Source: Elgaria multicarinata webbii (lineage: Eukaryota; Chordata; Lepidosauria; Squamata; Anguidae). From it: a stretch of 64,000 bases of DNA. A model generated the notes under the pieces. It saw nothing but the letters and a program-made list of their open reading frames with translations, had not been told where the DNA came from and did no database searches. The translations under genes were made by a program, and so were the position numbers. Numbering within the stretch: position 1 is the first letter of the stretch; the number at the start of each line of letters is the position of its first letter. The DNA lies in NCBI RefSeq assembly GCF_023053635.1, contig NC_086182.1, positions 25,541,001-25,605,000 on the forward strand, given 5' to 3'. Positions 1-17,692 of the stretch are shown in pieces.

Positions 1-2068
1 GCGTAGGACCAGGGACTGGGCGGACTTTGTCCATTACAAATTTGTACTCTCCTCTTCCTCTTCTGCCATTTCATTTGCCAAACAGCAGTATTACTCAACG
101 TAGATCCAGTCAAATGCTAGGCATCCTCAGCGGCTCTTTGCGTCCTTCAATTCTCTTCTGAAGCCTAATCCACCATCTCTCCCCGCCTCTCTGTCTGCTA
201 ATAACTTTGCCTCTTTTTTCAATGCTAAAATCCAAACTATTCGCTCCGATCTGGCCAGCTCTGCTCCTCTTCCAGTTCCTGTTCCTCATCTGTCAGTTCC
301 TCCTGCAAATTTCTCTGCGTTTCCTTCGGTCTCAGCTGATGAGCTGTCTACAATACTGCGCTCTTCGAAGCCTTCCACTTGTTCTCGTGATCCGATTCCT
401 TCTCGCGTCTTTATTAATCTTATCCCTGCTATCCTCCCTTCCTTGCTTCATATTATTAATTTTTCTCTGTCCTCTGGTTCATTTCCTTCTGCTTTTAAAC
501 ACGCTACAGTCTCTCCTATTCTCAAGAAACCTACTCTTGATAGGCTATCTCTGTCTAACTACCGACCTGTCTCTTTGTTGCCATTTGTTTCAAAGATCCT
601 GGAGCGTGTGGTCTACTCTCGTTGTCTTGATTTTCTTTCTAGTAACTCTGCTCTAGATCCTTTTCAATCTGGATTCCGTCCTTTGCATTCCACTGAAACA
701 GCCCTTACTAAGATTACCAATGATCTTCTTACTGCCAAGTCTAAAGGCCATTATTCCGTTCTTATTCTCCTTGATCTAACTGCAGCCTTTGACACGGTTG
801 ATCATGATCTTCTTTTAGATTCCCTTAAAGACCTTGGATTTTGTGGCTCTGTCTATAACTGGTTTGCCTCCTATCTAGCGGGTTGCTCTTTCAGCGTGTT
901 GGCTAATGGCAGCTCGTCTTCTTCTTTTCCCCTTTCAGTAGGGGTTCCGCAAGGCTCGGTGCTTGGTCCGTTGTTGTTTTCTTTATACATGTTGCCCTTG
1001 GGTAATCTTATTCAATCTCATGGCCTCCAATATCATCAGTATGCCAATGATACACAATTATATCTTTCATCTCCGGATCTTTCTCCTGATGTTCACGATC
1101 GTATCTCAGCATGTCTTTCAGATATCTCAGCTTGGTTGCTTTATCGTCGTTTGAAATTTAATATGGCAAAGACTGAATTGCTTGTTTTTCCACCTAAACC
1201 TTCTCCTCATCTCTCATTCTCTCTTACTGTCAATGATGTTACACTTACTCCAGTCAAGGAAGCTCGTAGCCTTGGCTTTATATTTGATTCCTCGCTCTCC
1301 TTTATTCCTCATATTGAGGCAGTAGCTAAATCCCATCGTTTTTTCCTGTATAATATTGCCAAGATTCGATCATTTTTGTCTGTCTCTTCTGCCAAGACTC
1401 TTGTTCATGCATTGGTTATTTCTCGGTTGGACTACTGCAACCTTCTTCTCACTGGCCTTCCTTCTTCTCACATCAGTCCGTTGGTTTCTGTTCACCACTC
1501 TGCTGCTAAGATCATCTTCTTGGCACGCCGCTCTGACCATGTAACTCCAGTTCTGAAATCTCTTCATTGGCTTCCAATTCACTTCAGAATCCAATATAAA
1601 CTTCTCCTGTTGACCTACAAAGCTTTTCACTGTCTAGCTCCTTCCTATCTCTCCTCTCTCATCTCACACTATTGCCCCACTCGTGCTCTTCGCTCCTCTG
1701 ATACCATGTTTCTCGCCTGCCCAAGGGTCTCTACTTCCCTTGCTCGGCTTCGTCCATTTTCTTCTGCTGCCCCTTACGCCTGGAACGCTCTTCCAGAACA
1801 TTTGAGATCTACAAGTTCAACCGCAGCTTTTAAAGCTCAGCTAAAAACTTTTCTTTTTCCTAAAGCTTTTAAAACTTGATTTTGTTCTGACTTTATACTG
1901 TTAGTTTTACCCTGCCCAGTGCCTGTTTACCCTACCCTGTGCCTGTTTGCATTCTCTTCCCCTCCTTATTGTTTTATTATGATTTTATTAGAATGTAAGC
2001 CTATGCGGCAGGGTCTTGCTATCTACTGTTTTACTCTGTACAGCACCATGTACATTGATGGTGCTATA

Positions 2069-2100
<32 letters not shown>

Positions 2101-2108
2101 AATAATAA
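1..2108 (+). mobile_element. L2-clade LINE, 3' part (copy 1)
   Basis: Non-LTR retrotransposon cut by the left window edge. It begins in the linker between endonuclease and reverse transcriptase (RT), continues through the whole RT, and ends with a 3' UTR and an AATAA/AAT microsatellite tail. The 3' UTR contains a stretch like TTAGATTGTAAGC followed by a CAGGG block, which resembles the 3' end of mammalian L2, so I place it in the L2 clade. Related copies lie at 20577-20795 (-), 49271-51071 (+) and 58770-61393 (+). The copy is damaged: an in-frame TAG at 101-103 replaces a sense codon of the 58770-61393 copy, and the RT catalytic box is altered. Confidence 0.9.
104..1879 (+). pseudogene. L2 reverse transcriptase frame, catalytic box mutated
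   Basis: Open frame after the TAG at 101-103, running to TGA at 1877-1879. It holds the RT palm motifs [12 protein letters not shown] and [14 protein letters not shown] and the C-terminal region with [14 protein letters not shown]. The usual YADD box reads YAND (codons at about 1040-1051), whereas the copies at 49294-50834 and 58823-61160 read YADD. The second aspartate-position change should abolish metal binding, so this copy is probably dead as an enzyme. It is a LINE remnant, not a host gene. Confidence 0.85.
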
Positions 2109-2410
2109 GGGAAAGCAGCGAGACAACACGGGAGGGTTACAAATGGTTGACATCATTGTGTGGACCTCCCATAAAAATCCATGAATGAGGTAGGGGAATT
2201 TCAAAATGAAACCCTCACCTGGAAGCACCCTTGGAATGGTAACAGGAAGATATAACAAGCTACTTACACCAAAGTCAGAAATTTCCTCCATCTCCGTATT
2301 GCTCCGTATTGCTCCATATTGTCTATTCCGACTGGCAGTGGCCTTACACAGTGTCAGACACAGACGTTTCACAGCGCTATCTGGAGATGCCAGGGGTTGG
2401 ACTAGGGCTT

Positions 2411-2655
2411 TTTGAATATTTATTTATTCATTTCATTTATATCCTGCCTGTTTTCCTCCAAGGAACCCAAGGCAGTGTACATAATCCTTCTCCTCCTTTC
2501 CATTTTATCCTCACAACAAAAACCCTGTGAGGTAGGTTAGGCTGAGGGTCTGTGACTGGCCCAAAGTCACCCAGTGGGTTTCCATGGCCATGTGGGGACT
2601 AGAACTCAGATCTCCCAACTCCCAGTCCAACACCTTAGCTACTACACCACACTAG
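2411..2655 (-). repeat. tRNA-derived SINE with CORE/MIR-like body
   Basis: Read on the minus strand it starts with a tRNA-like head (GTGTAGTAGCTAAGG...TTGGACTGGGAG), then the core GTGACTTTGGGCCAGTCACAG, CCTCACAGGG and GAGGATAAAATGG, and ends in an AAATAAATA tail. Same family as the copies at 18455-18707, 22885-23112 and 28190-28432. Confidence 0.8.
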
Positions 2656-2664
2656 CAGAATGCC

Positions 2665-2800
2665 AACAATTTATTCATTTATTTATTTATATTGCATTTC
2701 TACAACGCCCAGTAGCTGAAGCTCTCTGAGAGGTTCACCAAAATTAAAACTTATAATGTCATTGCTTAATGCTGTTGTAGGGAGAGTCCAGAAGGAATGG
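2665..2800 (-). repeat. LINE 3' tail fragment (CR1/L2 group, second family)
   Basis: The plus strand shows an ATTTATTTATTT tract, then a variant of the ACCGCCCAATAGCCGAAGCTCTCTGGG motif that ends a second LINE family here (compare 32404-33460). 5'-truncated and old. Confidence 0.6.
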
Positions 2801-2929
2801 TGGTTATCCTGAAGGATCAGGATCCAAGCTTGGGAGTGGTCCTTTACCCAATGCTGTCCCTGGATCTTCAAATGGCAAGGAGTAGGTTTCCACAAATATG
2901 CTTGGTGCACTATCTACGGCCCTCCCAGA

Positions 2930-3065
2930 GTTGATCTAACTTGGCTGCAGTTATCCATGCCTTGGTTGCATCAAGTTTAGACTGTTGCAATGTACTTTGT
3001 GTGGGGATACCCTTGAAGAGCATCCAGAAGAAATACGTTTAATGAACTGTGGTCTGACTCAGCGT
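2930..3065 (+). repeat. LINE RT C-terminal fragment (CR1/L2 group, second family)
   Basis: A plus-strand frame from about 2947 reads AVIHALVASSLDCCNVLCVG followed by IPLKSIQK. This is the degraded equivalent of VVHALVTSKLDYCNTLYVGL in the LINE at 32404-33460. It lies in the opposite orientation to the tail fragment at 2665-2800, so it is a separate insertion or a rearranged piece. Confidence 0.55.
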
Positions 3066-3344
3066 AGGACACCCTCATGTTTTGTATATCGTCTACTGAG
3101 AAAGACAACAGTGTGGTATGGTTCTTTGTTTAGGGAACTGAAGGCATGTTGCTCATGGTACACAAATTCTTCTCACTTTTGTCATTGGCTAAAGATTTGG
3201 GGTACTGTTTCAGAAACCTTGTGAAACCCATTTAACTAAGAGTGGAAGTCCATGGGGCAAAAGCATCATGTGTGTATGCCTTGGGAAGTGAAGCTTCTTT
3301 CAAACCAACTCTCTGCCTCCAACCTTAACAACTGTTTCTTGGGC

Positions 3345-3486
3345 CATGGCTAGACCAAGCCTATATCCCGGGATTGTCCCGGGATCATCCCTGTGCATCC
3401 AAATGACACACAGGGGATCCCGGGAGCAGGCAGGGACGACCCCTCCATTTGCCTGGGATAATCCTTAGGTCTAACTAAGGCCTTGC
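3345..3486. repeat. Palindromic MITE (GGCCATAGCTAGACC family)
   Basis: Inverted ends GGCCATGGCTAGACCAAGCC and GGTCTAACTAAGGCC flank a body with CCCGGGATCATCCCTGTGCA and GACACACAGGGGATCCCGGG. Related copy at 35951-36096; a longer relative is at 5781-6257. Non-coding DNA transposon derivative. Confidence 0.6.
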
Positions 3487-3754
3487 ACTCTCTTGAATTA
3501 TGCTTTCTCTTGTATGACCATTACTAAATATTGGGCAGGCAAGTCATGTGAGTGAATGCAGTACTCAGACTGCAATCAGCAAAATTGAAGATTATAATTT
3601 GACCCAAGTCAAACTAGGGAAGCCGGAGAAATCTATGATCATGGATTCAAATGAGATTGCATTTCTATAAACCTGCAGATTTTGGAGCAGACCAGTCACT
3701 TTTTTTTTTTTTTGAAGGGAGGATTTGTGCTAATTCACATTTGCACTAATGCAC

Positions 3755-3965
3755 ATTAACTGTTTATTTATTATTTATTTAAAACATTTGTATCCCACCC
3801 TATATCATTAAGATCTCAGGGTAGCGTACAGATAAAATCATACAGTGTAAAACAATAAATATACACAGCTAAAAACAAATTAAACCATGAACCAAGTTAA
3901 AACAATATATAATTCAAAAGCAGTAAAAAACAATTAAAACAGTTAAAACAGATGTGTAAATGCGC
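3755..3965 (-). repeat. LINE 3' tail fragment
   Basis: A TTTATTATTTATTT tract on the plus strand is followed by TTTGTATCCCACCC, CTCAGGGTAGCGTACA and an A-rich stretch. This pattern of a 3' LINE end in reverse orientation differs from the CCGCCCAATAGCC family. Subfamily not assigned. Confidence 0.45.
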
Positions 3966-3969
3966 ATTA

Positions 3970-10704
<6,735 letters not shown>

Positions 10705-11133
10705 GCCAAGACGGCTGCTTCGATTTGTTTCTTTCATTTTCAGAAGACTCAAGAATCAAACCTTCTTAAAATCCTAAAGACTAACCCTATCTGGGAGAAT
10801 TAGAGAATACATTTCCCAAAGGTGTTCTGCAGCACGGTACAACGACATGTGTGATGAGAGGAGGCCACAGACCCTCAAATTCCTTTGAAATCCTCTTATC
10901 TTGAAATGTATTGTAACGTTTTCCCCACTTCCCCAAGTGGGGGAGCCGTTCTGGAGAACACAACACTTATCCAGGTTGGGTTTCCTTCTGATGGAAGTCA
11001 TGGGAGGCTTATGACACAAGATGAACATATGTGGAGGCAGACAGATTAAGCCCTTCACTAGCAAACCCTGTTGCCCTACATCAGATCTCTAGAGAGCAGC
11101 AGCTTTAAACTGTCTTCAAATTAAAATACTATG
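10705..11133. other. TMEM45B 3' flank
   Basis: Presumed 3' UTR and flank. No known repeat, exon or clear AATAAA signal seen. Confidence 0.35.
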
Positions 11134-11404
11134 GTTGTTCCCAGGGCCGGCGCTACCATTAGGGCCGGATCTACACTATTGCTTTAAAGCGCTTTATAAC
11201 AGTTTTATAGTAGGGGTGTGCACGGACCCCCCGCTCCGCTTCACTTGCAGATCTGCCATTTTTCGGAGCGGGCCGCTCTGCCCCGCCCCCGCTCCGCCCA
11301 CTTCCGCTCCGCTCCGAGCTCCGGATCCGGATCGGAGCTCCGTTTTTCCCCCCATAGGGTTGCATTGAAAGCTAAAAAAATATACAACTTTTTTTTGGTT
11401 CAAG

Positions 11405-12310
11405 TTAGAAACCTCACGTTTGGCACCATGACACCCCATGGGCGTATACACATGCATGCCAAGTTTCAAGGCAATCCCATCATCCCCTGATTTTTGGGGA
11501 ATTTATGAAAATCGGGCACCCCATTCAGACCCCTTGGGATAGCTCTGTCAATTTGCATGTTAGAAACCTCAAACTCGGCACCAGGGCAGCTTATCCATGT
11601 GTCCACATGGATGCCCAGACTCAAGGCAGTCCCATCATCCCCTGATTTTTGGAGTGGCTCTAACCTCTAACGCACCACCCATCACACCCCTTTCGATAGC
11701 TCCGTCAATTTGCACGTTAGAAACCTCAAACTCAGCACCATGATAGCTTATCCATGTGTCCACATGGACGCCAAGTTTCAAGGCAATCCCATCATCCCCT
11801 GATTTTTGGGGAATTTTTGAAAATCGGGCACCCCATTCAGACCCCTTGGGATAGCTCCGTCAATTTGCATGTTAGAAACCTCAAACTCGGCACCAGGGCA
11901 GCTTATCCATGTGTCCACATGGATGCCCAGACTCAAGGCAGTCCCATCATCCCCTGATTTTTGGAGTGGCTCTAACCTCTAACGCACCACCCATCACACC
12001 CCTTTCGATAGCTCCGTCAATTTGCACGTTAGAAACCTCAAACTCGGCACCAGGACAGCTTATCCATGTGTCCACAGGGACGCCCACACTCAAGGCAATC
12101 CCATCATCCCCTGATTTTTGGCACGGCTTAAACTTTTTAACTCACCCCAAATCAAGTCCTATTCTACAACTACGTCAATTTGCATGTTAGAAACCTATCC
12201 TTTGGTCCCATGACAGCTTACCCATGTGTCCCCATGGACACCAAGTTTCAAGGCAATCCCATCATCCCCTGATTTTTGGGGAATTTTTGAAAATCGGGCA
12301 CTCCAGTATG
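11405..12310. repeat. 155-bp subterminal tandem array of hAT element A
   Basis: CATCATCCCCTGATTTTT recurs at about 11480, 11635, 11790, 11946, 12101 and 12259: six units of about 155 bases. Alternate units are more alike (those with GAAAATCGGGCACCCCATTC against those with CTCTAACGCACCACCC), giving a dimer period of about 310. Element B has the same array inverted at 56045-56760 with five units. Confidence 0.85.
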
Positions 12311-13009
12311 TCAGGGATTTAAAGTTGCAATTGCAGACAGCTCAATGGGGCCAGTTCCAAGGAAATCCCAACATGCCACGAGATAACTCTAAATCTTCTT
12401 GCACATTTGAAAAAGGGATTATTGAACTTGATAAAGTCTAAGTGAGCGTAGGAAGGATTTCTCCCCTGAGTCAAAGCAAGACACATACACCATCCCTGCA
12501 AGGCGGGAAGGGGAGAAGGGAGGGAAAGCAGGCAGGCAGCATGCATTGTAGTGCCGCAAGGATGGCTTGAGCACTAACGCATAGCAAACCAACCCATAAG
12601 CGGGCGCAAAGTGAGGCAAAGATGGCTTGTTTTTTCTTTCTAAGCCAGCAGTTACGCCTTGAGGGGCACAGAGGAGGACGACTGGGAGCAAGCGTGCCAG
12701 AGGGTGCTGGGCACGAACCGCAAAGCTCATCTCCCAGGCACCAGGCGGGCAGAGAGGCAGGCAGAGCAGGCGAGGAGTCAGTCCTGGCAGATGCCCCACC
12801 ACAGCAGCACCCCGGGGGAGGCGGGCAGACAGGCAGGCAGGCAGGCATGGGTTGGCGGGCCCAGAAAAGCTGGTACCTTGCACAAGTAAGCCATAGATCT
12901 GCGGGGGAGTCAGTCCCAGCAGATCCAGCTACCTCACAAGGACGGCTCCCAGGCGGGCAGGCGCCTCCACTGTAGTGGCTGTGCTCAACTCGGCGGGCGC
13001 ACTACAAGA

Positions 13010-14420
13010 CGAGTTGAAGTGAGAGCTCACTTCTCAGGAAACGTAGTGGCTGTGCTACGGGAGATCGGTCGACTGCTGGAGCTTAGCTTTTTCTCTGAGG
13101 GGAAGTCCATGAGTTTCAGTGACAGCTTGCTTCTCAAAGAGAGGGTTACAGCAGAAGAGGGGTGGGACGAGACCGGGGAGAGAAGCTGGACCAGCTTCTG
13201 CTACTAATCCTCACCCACATCCTGGAGGACCACAGCATCCCACACAAAGTGGCTGTGGTAAAGTCAATGGCTGTCATGAGTCGAAGTGAAAGCTCACTTC
13301 TCAGGAGGAAACTTAAACTGTCCCTATACAGACAGTGGTTGGGGAGAGAGGCACGGCCAGCTGCGCCTCGACTGTAGGGGCTGTGCTCAAGTGTCTGAAC
13401 TTGAAGTCGAAGTGAGAGCTCACTTCTCAGGAAACGTAGTGGCTGTGCTACGGGAGATCGGTCGACTGCTGGAGCTTAGCTTTTTCTCTGAGGGGAAGTC
13501 CATGAGTTTCAGTGACAGCTTGCTTCTCAAAGAGAGGGTTACAGCGGAAGAGGAGTGGAACGAGACTGGGGAGAGACGCTCGACCAGCTGCTGCTACGAA
13601 CTCCACTTCAGGGAAAGGACAACATGAGGAACAGCTAAGTGGTGAAGTCAATGGCTGTCATGAGTCGAAGTGAAAGCTCACTTCTCAGGAGGAAACTTAA
13701 ACTGTCCCTATGCAGACAGTGGTTGGGGAGAGAGGCACGGCCAGCTGCGCCTCAACCGTAGGGGCTGTGCTCAAGTGTCTGAACTTGAAGTTGAAGTGAG
13801 AGCTCACTTCTCAGATACCTTTAATTGCTCCATATGAGACTGGGGAGAGAAGCTCGACCAGCTGCTGCGACTAATCCTTCTCACCCACATCCTGGAGGAA
13901 CACAGCATCCACTGGAGTGGATGTGCTCAACTCGGCGCACTACAAAACGAGAAGTGGCTGTGGTGAAGTCAATGGCTGTCATGAGTCGAAGTGAAAGCTC
14001 ACTTCTCAGGAGGAAACTTAAACTGTCCCTATGCAGTCAGTGGTTGGGGAGAGAGGCACGGCCAGCTGCGCCTCGACCGTAGGGGCTGTGCTCAAGTGTC
14101 TGAACTTGAAGTTGAAGTGAGAGCTCACTTCTCAGATACCTTTAATTGCTCCATATGAGACTGGGGAGAGAAGCTCGACCAGCTGCTGCGACTAATCCTC
14201 CTCACCCACATCCTGGAGGAACACAGCATCCAACACGAAGTGGCTGTGGTGAAGTCAATGGCTGTCATGAGTCGAAGTGAGAGCTCACTTCTCAGGAAAC
14301 TTAAACTGTCCCTATGCACTAAGTGGCTGTGCTATGGGAGTTCGGTGGACTGTTGGAGTACCAGCCGCAATTGGGGAAGTCCATGAGTTGAAGTGACAGC
14401 TTGCTTCTCAAAAAATCACC
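13010..14420. repeat. Second tandem repeat block of hAT element A
   Basis: GAGAGCTCACTTCTCAG and its variant GAAAGCTCACTTCTCAG recur at about 13025, 13290, 13417, 13675, 13800, 13997, 14125 and 14281 in units of roughly 125-260 bases, which also carry GGCTGTGGTGAAGTCAATGG and GGAGAGAGGCACGGCCAGCT. Equivalent inverted block in B at about 54130-55340. Short frames here are repeats and are not called as genes. Confidence 0.75.
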
Positions 14421-16688
14421 AGACTGGATCACGAATAGTGCATCTGATCCCTGAGCTCTCCAAAGGGCGACCCGTGGACTGCTGGAGTTAACCTCCCTCA
14501 ATTGGGGAGTGACGGGCAGGCGGGCATGGGCAGGCAGGCAGGCAGGCAGCTGAGACCGAAGGGAACGCCGAGAGAGTTAGGTATTACTAAGAATATGTAT
14601 AAGAAGAATATAATATGTTTAAATGTAGGGAAATGGGACAAGAAGTGTGTATGCTGTATAAGAAGAATAAAATATTATACTACTAATAATATGTATGAGA
14701 ATATACTAATATATATACTACTAAGAATATCTAAAAGAATATAATAATATGTTTAAGAATATTACTAATAAATGTAGGGAAATGGAACAAGAAGTGTGTG
14801 TATGCTTTCCCCAAAATGCTCAATCTGTGGCTGCCTGTTGCACTTCACAAAAGCAGCACACTCAGTCCAAGTTACACAGACAAGAAAAAGAGAATAATTT
14901 TTTTTTGGTATTTTTTGGTATTTTTTGGTATATAGAAGATAGAAGGAAACACAATCAGGATTTAAGAGAGGGGAGGGGGGGAAAGAACCAACCAAACACT
15001 ACTACTAATATGTATAAGAAGAATAAAATATTAATACTACTAATAATATGTATGAGAATACTACTAAGACTATGTAAAAGAATATAATAAAATATGTTTA
15101 AGAATATTACTAATAAATGTAGGGAAATGGGACAAGAAGTGTGTGTATGCTTTCAAAAGAAAGCTTTCACAAAAGCAGAACAGTCAGGGGGGGGGGCAAC
15201 CAACCCAACCCACCAAACACACACTCCAAAATTTAAAAATAAAGTTTATATTAAATCAAAGTAAGGGAAAAACACAGGGCAAACTAAGCTATAAGTCAGA
15301 AAAAAGCAAACAAACACACACACACGCGCCAAACTAAATCTATCCTAATCTATCTCCAAAGTCCAAAGCAGGAGCACTAACTAACTAAGTCTTCCCTCCA
15401 CGAACGCCAACCCACAAAGAGACACAAAACAGAAAGTTCTCAGGGTGGGTCTGCCTTAGTCCCCCCTCCAACGCTGGGATTGGAGGATGATGCTTTCTGA
15501 GGAGATCAGTTCTCATCAGGATTGGGAGTTGAATGTGCCTGTCATCGCTTCCAAAAAAAACCAAAAAAACCAAACCCCGATTTTTTAAAAAATATTGCAC
15601 GTGAACCACAGGACGCAGAAAGTTGAGAGTAGTCTCAAAATGACCCCCATCCACGACTCTCTGTGCACAAGAATTTTCAGAACGATAGCTTAAAAACCCC
15701 CCAGTTATCCCCGATTCTTTTCCGCAATGCAATCCTATGGGCGAAAAGCCGAAAACGCCGTTTGAGCCGCGCGGTTGACCCGATTTTCAAAAATATATAG
15801 CACGCGACCTGCACGACGCAGAGAGGTGAGAGTGGTCTCAAAATGACCCCCATCCACGACTCTCTGAGCACAAGAATTTCCAGAACGATAGCTTCAAAAA
15901 GAACGTAGTTATCCGTGATTATTTGCCGCAATGCAATCCTATGGCGAAATGTTTTCAAGATGGCGACCGGAGCGCTCCGCCTGAACTAGGAGCTCCGAAA
16001 AATGGCTGCTTCTCTTCGCCTTGCTTCTAGGGGTCCGCGGTCCGCTCCTACTCCGCCTCTGGGTAAGGCGGAGCAGGCCAATCCGCTACTGCTTCTACGC
16101 TCCTAATCGGAGCGGATCACACCCCTATTTTATAGCGCTTTAAAGCAGTTAAAGCGTTTTATAACTGTCATAAAGCGCTTTAAAGCAGTAGTGTTGATCC
16201 GGCCTAGGCCATCTAGGCAGCCGCCTAGAGTGCTGACCTCAGAGGGGTGCAGTACTGCCCTTTAAGGGTCACAGTTTTATACAAATTAGCTGTTTTAAGA
16301 AAAAACATCATCAAAGGAAAATATAATAGTTCAGAAATTCTTCTTGAACAGCTGAATCGATGTTGGTAATCTTTTTTTGTGTGGGGGGGTGCGAGTAGCT
16401 CGCCTTGCCTAGGGCGCAAAATAGTCTGGAACCGGCCCTGGTTGTTCCAGAAAACCAGATAGGGCTAGTGTCGTAAAAGACAGGAAAAGTGATGAATTTG
16501 GATGAGGAAGAGGCCCTATTCAGGGCCCTGTTCCTGATGTTACATTCCCCCAGCCTAATCAAATTTTCACAGTTATTAATTACCGTTGTAAAATGGGATC
16601 ACCACATTTGTGCTACTGTAGCATCTTTGCTGGAAAGACAGGATGCAAATGTGATAAATAACAAATGGGATCCATTTTTAGACACTGG

Positions 16689-17186
16689 AGGCATGTCTAC
16701 ACCAGAGGGAGGGAGAGGGGAGGATCTCACGATATGCTGATTGTGAGATCCTCCCCCTAGATTTACAAGCAGCATGTGATGTCCGAGGAGGAAGCAGACA
16801 TCACGGCTGCCTCTTGGCGGGGGGGGGAAGCAGGGGGGCCAGTCATGCAAGAGTGAGGCTCTGCTCCAATGAAACATTAAGAAAAAAAACTTCCCCCAAA
16901 CCTCCCCTGCCATCCCAGGGGTGGTGAAATTGCTGCCACCCCCTCCCCTGATGGGCATGTTTCTGGTGCCCTACTTATTCACGAGTAAGCGGGCACCAGG
17001 TGGGACAGGCGACCACACCTCCTGTGGTCCCGGGACCGCAGGCAAAATTGGGATAACTGGGCAACCAGTTCTCCTGGGAAAATGGAGGGGTCATCCCTAG
17101 TTGCCCCCAGGATCCCTGTGTGTCATGTGGATGCACAGGAATGACCTAGAGATGACCCCAGGATAAATGTCTCATGTGGACATGCC
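16689..17186. repeat. Long MITE with GGCATGTCTACAC-type ends
   Basis: GCATGTCTACACCAG at the left and CTCATGTGGACATGCC at the right are imperfect inverted repeats. The interior holds GAGGATCTCACGAT facing TTGTGAGATCCTCC and a CCCTGTGTGTCATGTGGATG block shared with the repeat at 5781-6257. Non-coding. Confidence 0.45.
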
Positions 17187-17458
17187 CTGGGACTGAGATC
17201 CAGTTTGCCTCCATGGAAGTGCTGCAGATTTCAGCTACGTGTCTAAAGTGCACTTACATCTACTGATGGGCAAACTGACTCCAACAGAAATCATAATTTG
17301 CTCACCATGTTCTGGATTCCTCTATCCAATATCAGTGAAAGTTCTCCATTATTTCGAGTTCTTATTCTGTATATACGAAGTGCTAGCAGACCATCTTCCC
17401 TTATATATACACAGCCAGCAAACTTTTAAGATTGTCAGAGGAGACCTTGCTGGTATGT

Positions 17459-17692
17459 ATGCACATTAGGCAGGCATACATACCACAATACATGTAATAC
17501 AAACAGCAGTAAGATGGAGCAGCATAATTAACTTAATTACAAATCCGGGAAAGCCCGGGTGAACATTCTGAACATTCATTCAGAATGTTCACCCAGGCTT
17601 TCCCGGATTTGTAATTAAGTTAATTATGCTGCTCCATCTTACTGCTGTTTGTATTACATGTATTGTGGTATGTTTGCCTGCCTAATGTGCAT
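17459..17692. repeat. 234-bp near-perfect palindrome (hairpin)
   Basis: Left arm from ATGCACATTAGGC and right arm ending GCCTAATGTGCAT are reverse complements over about 114 bases with two mismatches (CATACAT against CAAACAT, CCCGGG against CCTGGG). A loop of about 6 bases (CATTCA) separates them at about 17573-17578. No target duplication was identified. It could be a fold-back MITE or a recent inverted duplication. Confidence 0.9.

Larger units (their letters stand above)
11211..16127 (-). mobile_element. hAT transposon A, internally deleted (non-autonomous)
   Basis: 4917 bases, flanked by an exact 8-base duplication TTTTATAG (11203-11210 and 16128-16135). Ends TAGGGGTGTGCACGGACC and GGAGCGGATCACACCCCTA are the same terminal sequences as element B (47716-56989), and most of A is the reverse complement of B at near identity. 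Relative to B it lacks about 49294-54410, which holds the transposase and nearly all of the L2 passenger. It keeps two subterminal repeat blocks (11405-12310 and about 13010-14420). Orientation is given as minus because B's transposase is on the plus strand. No transposase frame, so it would need a source such as B to move. Confidence 0.95.
11162..16204. repeat. Palindromic MITE (GGGCCGGATCTACACTA), split by element A
   Basis: Middle element of the nest. Arms GCCGGATCTACACTATTGCT and AGCAGTAGTGTTGATCCGGC are inverted copies, and the body repeats TAAAGCGCTTTATAAC palindromes. A possible TA duplication lies at 11160-11161 and 16205-16206. Without element A it is only about 125 bases. Confidence 0.65.
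11142..16440. mobile_element. hAT MITE with CAGGGCCGG ends, split by nested insertions
   Basis: Outer element of a three-level nest. Ends CAGGGCCGGCGCTACCATTA and ACCGGCCCTG are inverted repeats, flanked by an exact 8-base duplication GTTGTTCC at 11134-11141 and 16441-16448. Without the inserts its own sequence is only 11142-11161 plus about 16205-16440, roughly 255 bases, with the GCAGCCGCCTAGAG and TTGCCTAGGGCGC blocks. Non-coding. Confidence 0.85.

Noticed and set aside
12419-12975. Overlapping frames of 117-154 codons on both strands
   Set aside because: They fall in element A, recur at 55388-55942 in element B, contain low-complexity residues and match no family.
13010-14420. Regular repeats considered as a CRISPR-like or satellite array
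   Set aside because: Units are long and irregular, bounded by hAT ends with a target duplication, and mirrored in element B. They are internal transposon repeats in a vertebrate genome.
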